Source: Polytrichum commune (Eukaryota; Streptophyta; Polytrichopsida; Polytrichales; Polytrichaceae). From it: 64,000 nt of DNA. The stretch spans positions 63,255,554-63,319,553 of the forward strand of contig OX485803.1 in NCBI GenBank assembly GCA_950295325.1. Reading direction: 5' to 3'. The notes under the pieces were generated by a model. The model saw nothing but the letters and a program-made list of their open reading frames with translations. It did no database searches and was not told the DNA's origin. Of the stretch, positions 56,605 through 64,000 are shown piece by piece (the first letter of the stretch is position 1; every line of letters begins with the position of its first letter). A program made the translations under genes and the position numbers.

Positions 56605-58690
56605 CATCTCTTTCCTCAAGGCAATAAGTCCAAAATCACATAGGCGCGTTAACATATTCTCACATCACTCCTGAACTCATTTTATTTATTTAAAATTCCA
56701 ATTCAATATTCTTAAATCACCAGACAATTGATTCAACAACTCAGTTCATTATTACAAACAAGGTTAAGCAATTCAATTATTAGAGATGGTGAAAGTTCAA
56801 TTTAACCTTAGTTCCTTCAAGGTGTTAGTAGGCAATCAAATCTTACCAATATGGTAAGCGGCACGTCCTTTTGTCCTCACCGCATTGAGCTAACCCTTCG
56901 CAGACAATAGTCTCAACATATTGTCCTTTCAACTTCCACCATAGACTTGAACAGTTTCTCCATTTACACGAAGAAGACGTTAGTCTGACTCTTCGCTCAA
57001 TTGGATTGTACCCTGGGATCCGGGCTACAATCTCCCAACACTTTCACATATTACCATGACATTACTCCCTACCCCCAAATTAATTTGGAGAATGAAATTA
57101 CATCAATGACAATTGACTTGGTGTGTAATCCACTTTAGAGGCACTTTAAGAATCAGTAAGAGCAAAGGTGGAAAGTCTATGGCCTCTTGACTATTTCATA
57201 CACTCGAGCAAAGGGGTGATACATTAGAATACTTATGCTTTGTCATTCAACCTTAAACTTAGAATTATTCATGAATGGACTACAAGCTCTCTCTTGAGGA
57301 CTCATTCTTCTTACACTTTTAAGGTATTAGAGAATAGCAAGACATAGCCATGTCATCATAACTCAACTCATTATGACCATTGTCATCACAGAACTTAGGT
57401 ATCAAGGATTATATTCCAAATTAATGGCACAGTATTTACCCCCGAAATCAACCTAGTTATATTCATGAACAAATATGTTCCGCAGTCTCAAGGATACATT
57501 ATCTGTCAACAGTACATTCGACTATATCCTGATGCTATCTGATTACTCGAGTCCCAAAGTAAATCACTTGCAATAACAATAGGTAGTGAATTAAAGTAAG
57601 ACTATAGCCTAGCTTCAGTCTGCATCTACAGATAACCAAGACAATGGTATGTTTACATGCATTTGCTAATAACTACATTTTCGAGTGCAATCAGAATGTT
57701 AATTAACTGCAGAGATTCAAGGATTATTTATTACTACATCCGTATCCCTGGACTGTAATTCCATAATCCTATTCACTGATAATTACAAGTATTCCCAAAT
57801 TCAACGATGATGTGCGAAAGCTGTTTGCAACATTAATTTAACATGTCAACGATCATCACAAACTTCACATTCACTGAATGGTCATCCTTGCATGACGTAT
57901 TAATCCAAATTGTATTACTAAGCCCATTTTAATTCATCCTAATCGGATACAGACCATAGACTGAATCTGATTTACTTCTCGCTTACAAAACACGAAATAA
58001 TTGAGTTACTGACACCTTAACCTCTACGAATTAACTGAAATCACGGCATTATGTCAACCTACTGATCTATTCTCAAGATAAGCAAGGATAATACCAACAT
58101 AAACAGACTATTGACATCGCCTAACTCAATATCCGAAGTTCACATTAACACAATATTGAAATTAGACGATGGCCTGAAATAAAATCACTGCAGAACTCCA
58201 TACACCGTCTGCTCAGAATTCACAAAGACAGTAAATGCTTATATAATTTCTTACTCCATTGAAAACATCCGGTAATTGCAATACATATCACAAGCACGTA
58301 ATCAATGCAGTTCAACAACTTTATAATAATTCTCAAAATTAAGATAATTCAATGCTGCTCAAATATAAAAGGTAAACAGGCTATGGTCCGGCCCTAGAGG
58401 AATCACTCCCCTCGGCCTAAGCGAATCTCTCGCTGGAATCAAACAAAGATCACACAAAAACTTAAAATATTAAAATGCATGTTCTCTCCCTCTGAATCTG
58501 CCCTCTTCTCCATCTCTTTCTGCTTTCCTCTAACCTCTCTACTGGTATCCTCCAAAATCAGGCCATAGTCATTTCTAACCGCTCTTTCGTCACCTCAAGT
58601 CAATAGCCTCCTTCACACCATTTGTTTTAAGCTCTTTTGGCTCAAAAAGAGTTTCATTCCCATTTAGTTTCAAATTACACTAACTAGGCT
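56605..58690. other. AT-rich remainder of the insertion, no gene
   Basis: No long open frame or recognisable domain. A pyrimidine-rich stretch lies at 58480-58545. Confidence 0.45.
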
Positions 58691-59435
58691 CAAAAATAGC
58701 TACCACATTATCCAAATTTACTTGTGACGCTTTGTTAGACTTCTCGTAGAGTTGTTTCAAACGATCCCAAACCTGCTTAGAGGTTGTGAGAGAATGTAAA
58801 GAAATGAGTTGCTTCTCATTGCAATGGAGCAAAAACTCTGATCGGGCCTTGACATCACGTAATTTCCAGGCTGCCAAGCCTACTACGCCACTTGTAGCAG
58901 GATCTACATCACTACTATTCACAACGCCCTATATTTCAGAGTGAATTAATAATAATTCAAGTTTTATACTCCAAGTCACATAATTGTCTGCACTTAGGAT
59001 TGGAATTACGTAAGCTCGGTTTGTTGAAGTTAATCCAACATTGGCCATTGTGCTATTGCTTAAATTTATACTTCCTAGGGATTTAATTGGAAGTATTGAA
59101 GTTTAAAGTTCTTGGTGCAGATGAGAAGGCACAGTGTCATAGGAATCGTTCTTGAAGAACTGTGGATTTATCTCATCAAATTGACCAGCTCGATTAAGTA
59201 AATTGATGTAGCTTATAAAGCTTTCAGGTGCGTTGTTGACTCCGTATGAAATCATTTCGAAATTTAGATTCGAAGGGTGTCCAACGTCTTCACCTGCTAG
59301 TTCTTCTGCAAGTTGAAAGAATCCTTCTTGGATGTGATGTTGATTTTCATTTTCAACTCTTTCTTCCACTCGGACTAATGTATCCAAAGCATTTTCGCTG
59401 GAACACTTCTGTGGAGGAGTTGGAGCGAGGCACAT
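58680..59435 (-). pseudogene. Copia element 2 gag N-terminal part
   Basis: Two open stretches: 59435-59103, acidic (ENALDTLVRVEERVENENQ), and 58922-58680 with the gag (UBN2-like) pattern AAWKLRDVKARSEFLL and SLTTSKQVWDRLKQLYE. It is broken between them, then cut by the insertion. Confidence 0.8.
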
Positions 59436-59467
59436 GTTGAAGTTTTAAGTTTTCTGCTTTCATACCA

Positions 59468-59663
59468 TGTTGTGCGGAATGCAAAACTACAAGAAGTTGA
59501 AGATGTGTGTGTCATATTAATGATAATATGCTTACAAGAGAGAAACCTTCTTATGAAGGACAGAGACGCCGTTTGGTATATTTTTGAAAGGTGTGACTGT
59601 TCAAACACCTTTACAACAGAACGGTGTAAGTCTAAGACTCTAAACTAACTGATTGGACTAACA
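59468..59663 (-). repeat. 5' LTR of copia element 2
   Basis: Begins TGTTAGTCCAATC on the minus strand and ends CACAACA, followed by the primer site TGGTATGAAAGCAG (59454-59467). Confidence 0.93.
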
Positions 59664-60444
59664 GTAATAGAAGGATTCAAGGCAGGCTATAGGGTGCAAG
59701 GACAATGCATCCAAAGGAAGGAGAAATCCTCTTATTGGAATAAGACTTTACCAAATACAAGTCATTTTAAAATCACAACAGAATTGATTGATTCTCAAAG
59801 AATGATTTACAATATTACTATGTAGCCACAACAAGGATAGAGTGAAAAACTTAAAATACAAACATATGATAGTTTGACGATTATAACCGTTTAAAATATG
59901 TACAATTTATAAACGTCATATATAGGTAGATATCTAAGAAAGTGGAGATGACAACCACTTAATATATGGATTTAGGATTAGAGATAAATGACTAAATAAA
60001 GCAAAGGGTTTTTAGGGACAATGACCTCATTTCAAAGCAACGAAGTTATCTTAAAATTGAGTGCGAAAAAAACTTGAACCTATCTTGTATCTTCTCTCTT
60101 TGAGACACCTTTAGGAATATACTTATAACTTTTTGCTATTCAAAATTAGAACTTATCTCTTTCTCTTCGAGGAGGAGGCCTAGAGCGGCCTGCGAAAATG
60201 CTGGCCTCTCCTGCGTCCACGTCACCAATTCGTTTTAGGGTTAGGGTTAATCCTCCTGCATCGTCGTCGGAGCTCGTCGCTCGCAGTGCCGAGATTGCCA
60301 AGGAGCCAGGGCGTTTTGGAATCAACAAATCCTTGCGTACGTTAACCTGGCGCACTGGGATCATTCACAGAGTCGAAAAGTTGGGGTGGAATTGCTGCCT
60401 GCCTGCCAGATTTGAGAAGCACAAATTGGTAGGAGTAAGGAACG
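59664..60444. other. Intergenic, probable 5' flank of the next gene
   Basis: AT-rich, then GC-richer from 60170. GGGTTAGGGTTAATCC at 60238-60253 resembles a telo-box. An open frame from 60198 overlaps the transit-peptide exon in another frame and is not adopted. Confidence 0.4.
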
Positions 60445-60927
60445 ATGATGGTGGCTATGGCGAGGGCCGCATCTGTGGTGGCACATTCTTCTTCAACCTC
60501 CTGTTTCGCACTGCAAGAGCCACGCACCTCTCAATCCTCGCTCCTGCGTGCCTCCTTTGCACCGTTGCGCAAAAAAAGTCCTTCAATTTCTTCACTGAAA
60601 GCCTGTGCACTACTCAGCTCGGCTTCATCGTCTTCGTGGCGGGGAAGTGTGCGCCTCGGCCAGCTTCTTGCAGCCAGAACTGGTGTGTGTGTATGTGTGT
60701 GTGTGTGGGTGGTTTAACAAAAAAATGTCCAGTCAGTGTGGAATTTGAGAGCATTTGTGGGTTCGAATTGTTTCGTGTTTTGTAGTAGAAGTGGGTGTTT
60801 TGGGAGCAGGCGATCCCATCTTTTGCCATGGCTGCTGCGAAGCTGATTTGTGGGCTTTTGCTGGCGACCACGTTGCTGGGATGCTGTAACGGTGGGCCGG
60901 ATGGCTTGCTCAGGGGTTATGTCGCTG
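60445..60927 (+). CDS. First two exons of an unrecognised, probably plastid-targeted protein
   Basis: Exon 1 is 60445-60690. It starts MMVAMARAASVVAHSSSTS and is very rich in Ser, Ala and Arg with few acidic residues, as in a chloroplast transit peptide. Exon 2 is 60810-60927, joined TGT|GTATGT...GAGCAG|GCG, and carries a hydrophobic stretch AAAKLICGLLLATTLLGCC that could be a membrane or lumen-targeting segment, then CNGGPDGLLRGYVAG and a donor G|GTGAGT. The intron starts with a GT microsatellite. I could not find the next exon with matching phase; the exons at 62.8-63.6 kb may belong to this gene. No function is assigned. Confidence 0.5.
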
Positions 60928-62176
60928 GTGAGTGATACGATGATGCTTGCATATATGTTTCTCGGTTAACAATGTTTGAGAATTTGGGCTTTCTGCGTAG
61001 GGAGGACGGTAGGGGGTATGGTCTGTGATGATTGTTTGTGAGTGTTTCATGTGCGATAGATCATAGGTACATGCCTCTCTTTCATTGGACTTGGAATGCT
61101 TGTCGAGGGAGCGCTGTCTGAACTTGCTGCAATGTGGGCTTCGGACATGGGAGGTCGCCGTTCCTGGCTCTGCATCATTAGCGAAATTACAAATCTAAGA
61201 ACTGTGTGGAAATGTTGTGAAATTCGACCTATTTTGAGCGGGCAGCTTGCTCATTGGTAATGTTGCTAGTATAGGTGATCCCCGAAGCCGAGGAATCCTG
61301 AGGTTTGTACACTATAATTGAAGAGGAGATTACTACTTTAGGAAGCATACAATCAAGCTTGAATGTATGGGTTCAGATTTTAGGTTTATGGTTTATGGCT
61401 CTGGAGATGTAGGTAGGATTTGTGCGTTGGCTTTTGCCATACAAGCTGAACGTCACAGCGGCGCCTCCAAAGATTTTTGCAGTGTAGCACCTGCTCTAAA
61501 GATTCTGACATGCGGCAAATAGTAAAACTGTAAGTGTCATTGGATATCCTCAACTTCTAGTTGCAAATTGCACTTGCTGTATCCAAGCAGAACACAAATT
61601 ATAAGTAGACATTACCTTCTCTGGTCATTATCAGTAAGAGATTATAAAGTTCGCACGAGGGTCATTTCATGTCCTAGGTGTTGGTCGTGTGTAATATTCC
61701 TCAAGCAAGCATGCAGCTTAAAGGCAAAACAAGTCTTGAATTAAATTCTCAGAGTATCATGGGCTGATTTTTCAAGAGGCACGATGATTGTACCCTCGTA
61801 AAATGTGTTACCTCACTAAACCCCAAACCCTTGAGATTTCTTAGTTATTGATGAGATAGCGGGTCTGGTCTACAGTTGATTTGGATTTGCACACTAGAAT
61901 TGAAGAGGAAATTCAACTGTAGGACGCATAAACTCAAGCTTGAAGGTTTGGATTGAGGGTTTATGGTTTATGGCTCTTGAGATGTAGGTTTAGGATATAT
62001 GTGCATTGTCTATTTCCGTACAAGCTGAACATCACAGCAGCTCCTCTAAAGATTTTTGCAATGTAGCACCTGCTCTTAAAAGATTTAGATTCAGACACAC
62101 GGCAAATAGTAAAATGTAACTCTCATCGGGTGTGTGCGGTTGCAAATTGTGGTTGCTGCACTTAGCATAACGCAAA
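60928..62176 (+). other. Probable intron or intergenic DNA with a diverged direct repeat
   Basis: 61300-61540 and 61885-62130 are alike, sharing GGTTTATGGTTTATGGCTCT, ACAAGCTGAAC and GTAGCACCTGCTCT. Otherwise there is no coding signal. Confidence 0.55.
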
Positions 62177-62400
62177 TTACAAGTACTGACAAGGGTGTCC
62201 TGGAGTGAGCAGATCAGTGTCAGTAAGCTCCGTGGTGTCATCGAGCAAAATGCCATCGTGTCCTAATTTCTTCTTCATGATTTTGAGAACCTCGGCGACA
62301 AAATTTCCCTGCGGCCTCGCCCTAAATTTGCCCAAGCTGGTTCTATCGTCCTCTTGTTTGATTTTGAAAGTCTCCATCTCAGATAGGAGCTATAATGGAG
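62177..62400 (-). CDS. Doubtful exon on the minus strand
   Basis: METFKIKQEDDRTSLGKFRA continues to a Lys/Asp-rich end (MKKKLGHDGILLDD). It is preceded by a possible acceptor CCATTATAG. The amino-acid pattern looks coding, but no neighbouring exon is found on this strand and no family is recognised. Confidence 0.25.
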
Positions 62401-62779
62401 AAATTTTGAAAAACAAAAAACAAAAATCCTGCAATACAACAATCACAAATCGCGTTGCAAACATGAAATTAGGCTTACAATCCCAAAGAAGACGACATCT
62501 CTGACATCATTATATCACATCACATGTGAACGCATTCTCAAAGGAGTCAGAACAAGGAAAAAAACAATGGGCATCTAATATGAGGCTAACTGCTGTAAAA
62601 AGAACCGAAGAATTCAAGTTGAATAAATTTGCACAAGGTTTGCAAACCTAAAGTACTACTCATCATCCCCTTTCAAAGTGAATACAAAACTCATCCTCCA
62701 TTGAGAAACGCACTGAAGGGCATTAGGCTGAGTTCTGATTCATTCAAGAACTGAACAGGCTATGTCTACATAGCTACAG

Positions 62780-63558
62780 CACAAGTCATGATGCCAGTAA
62801 CGAGAAACGAGAAGCTATGTGGCAGGAGAAAATTTTGGTGGCTTCTAGAGAGCTTGAGCTGGCGGAGGCAAAACTTTCTAATTTGCCTGATTATGAACCT
62901 CCAATACAAGAAATTGTAAGCTTTTTCTGTTTCTTTGGTGCTCTTTATCTGCACCTTGAAAGATACCAACTGGACCTGGTGCACTATTCGAATTCCATAC
63001 AAGGTTGTGCGTGACAAGCATGAAGCTGTTGTTCACTCTCAGTCATCAGAGGTACTAAAGGTTTTGCACTCAATTCTAGTAAACCCATCATCTCTTCATT
63101 GTGGAAAGTCTGCATACATGAGGTCTTAGTTCTCACACATGTGACAAGGCTTCTCCAGTTGACTATACTTTTCCTTCACATTGAATTTACTTCTTGATAG
63201 GAATGTAATTGTTACGTCTTTAGGAGCAAGTATTCTCTTGTAGGTTATTGAACCAAGTCTAAGTGTACAACAATGATATATGAGTCATTTTTTGGTGATA
63301 GGTGTCTAAATCATAGAGCACAGTGACTACTTTGCAGCAGATCTCATGGCAAAGAACGTTCTGACCAAATAAACCATCTCTCAAAATTGACCTATTCATT
63401 GACATTAGTTCTGGCTGGTACAGGTTGTAGATTTTGAGGCTGAAGATATTGAATTCAGAATGAGACCACGAGGTGGCCGGAAACGTGTTATGATTCAACA
63501 TGTTGATGACATTTTTACCAAACAATCTGCCTTCAAAGTCCTGTCTGAGTTTGTCTGA
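62780..63558 (+). CDS. Three candidate 3' exons of an unrecognised protein
   Basis: Exon A runs from about 62780 to 62915 and reads AMWQEKILVASRELELAEA then LSNLPDYEPPIQEI up to the donor GTAAGC. Exon B is 63004-63051 (VVRDKHEAVVHSQSSE) or starts further upstream. Exon C is 63424-63558 (VVDFEAEDIEFRMRPRGG, then RKRVMIQHVDDIFTKQSAFK) ending in TGA. Phases of A, B and C agree (0). Exon A is helical and charged; exon C is basic. They may be the end of the gene that begins at 60445. No function is assigned. Confidence 0.45.
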
Positions 63559-64000
63559 GTTGTCAAGAAGGAAGTGTCAGTCTTGTTAAATCTGGTAGTA
63601 GTGTGTATATATTGTCCCTTTACAAGGGAAATCATTCAATAGGAATACAAACTTGTAGGGAGAACTTTACTGGGAGTTGAATCAGGGCTCTTTTGGTCAT
63701 TAAAGAATCATGAACATAAACTTCAACACACATCCTCAAAGGGTTATTTAGGGAAAAAATCGACACATCAAAGTTTTCTTGGGACAAGTATTAGCTAAAT
63801 TATGCGACTGTAGTACACCATGTGCCATCTGAGAGATTCTCTTACCCCAGGCAATTGGACATCAGCACTAGGTTGTCCTCCCAACATAAACTGTATTTTT
63901 AGCATTATTATATAAAGTGAAATGGACTTGGTCGACAATTTATCCTGCACTTGTGATGTTGTGTGCTGTTTGTAAAACATTTCAGTTCATTATGCTTACT
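63559..64000. other. 3' flank, no gene seen
   Basis: AT-rich sequence with no supported frame. Probably includes the 3' untranslated region of the preceding exons. Confidence 0.4.

Larger units (their letters stand above)
54767..58697. mobile_element. About 3.9-kb AT-rich insertion splitting copia element 2 gag
   Basis: Gag stops at KASQVNL near 58697 and resumes at LCHLTMSVSDEI near 54765. The inserted DNA is mostly non-coding. The breakpoints are approximate: TGTAGTTAG at the left and CTACCACA at the right would suit TG...CA ends, and TTTGG or CCAAA occurs at both edges as a possible 5-bp duplication, but I find no long terminal repeats. It contains a SINE and a hAT element. Confidence 0.55.
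50524..59663 (-). mobile_element. Ty1/copia LTR retrotransposon on the minus strand, interrupted
   Basis: LTRs of about 195 bp lie at 59468-59663 (5') and 50524-50717 (3'), beginning TGTTAGTCC or TGTAAGTCC and ending CACAACA. TGGTATGAAAGCAG after the 5' LTR is an initiator-Met-type primer site, and GAAGGGGGCA before the 3' LTR is the purine tract. Gag and pol are degenerate. Gag is split by an insertion at about 54.77-58.69 kb. Flanks GATAT and GTAAT do not match, so no target duplication is recognisable. Confidence 0.92.

Noticed and set aside
60198-60785. 195-codon plus-strand frame as a gene
   Set aside because: It overlaps the transit-peptide exon in another frame and runs through the GT microsatellite and the predicted intron.

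Overview
The window looks like nuclear DNA of a land plant (or close streptophyte). Reasons: a 12-exon gene for an organelle-targeted MnmG/GidA and an uninterrupted gene for an organellar (probably mitochondrial) IF-2, both with targeting-type N-termini; TTTAGGG-type interstitial telomere repeats; two plant-style Ty1/copia retrotransposons with LTRs; a tRNA-derived SINE; hAT, PIF/Harbinger-like and other MITEs. Open frames outside the named genes are mostly shadows. I cannot name the species.

Left third (1-26 kb). 1-2.09 kb is CT-rich and unidentified. 2.1-6.8 kb is AT-rich with one 246-bp MITE (4409-4654) and a dispersed repeat. A degenerate copia pol remnant on the minus strand (6830-7829 and 24253-25690) is split in two by a 16.4-kb insertion at 7836-24246. 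That insertion has 28-bp imperfect terminal inverted repeats (25/28 identical, starting ACACTATATTCG) and a 5-6 bp target duplication (CTTGTA/TTTGTA). It carries two divergent genes. One (minus, 15040-9346) joins a ParB/DGQHR-like domain to an FCP1/NIF-type HAD domain across four phase-0 exons. The other (plus, 20707-23670) is a DUF7869-like protein with a possible RNase H-like acidic triad. Between them, and inside every intron of the first gene, lie 35 copies (32 exact) of the palindromic core CGAACGNNCGTTCG; I found none outside the element. I regard this as the undescribed system in the window: a large DNA transposon with its own palindromic cis-element family. A PIF/Harbinger-like MITE (17207-17733) sits inside it.

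Middle (26-40 kb). IF-2 (minus, 27686-30061) and MnmG (minus, 32854-39239) are the conserved host genes. Both act in organellar translation or tRNA modification. I could reconstruct all 12 MnmG exons with GT-AG junctions and consistent phases (795 codons).

Right (40-64 kb). A 5.7-kb copia element (42632-48352; 322-bp LTRs, TSD GTTCT) has a decayed but recognisable gag-pol. A second copia element (minus, 50524-59663; about 195-bp LTRs) has its gag interrupted by a 3.9-kb AT-rich insertion, which itself holds a SINE (55188-55554, 12-bp TSD) and a 922-bp hAT element (55675-56596, 8-bp TSD). From 60.4 kb on are exons of one or two nuclear genes I do not recognise, the first with a plastid-transit-like N-terminus.
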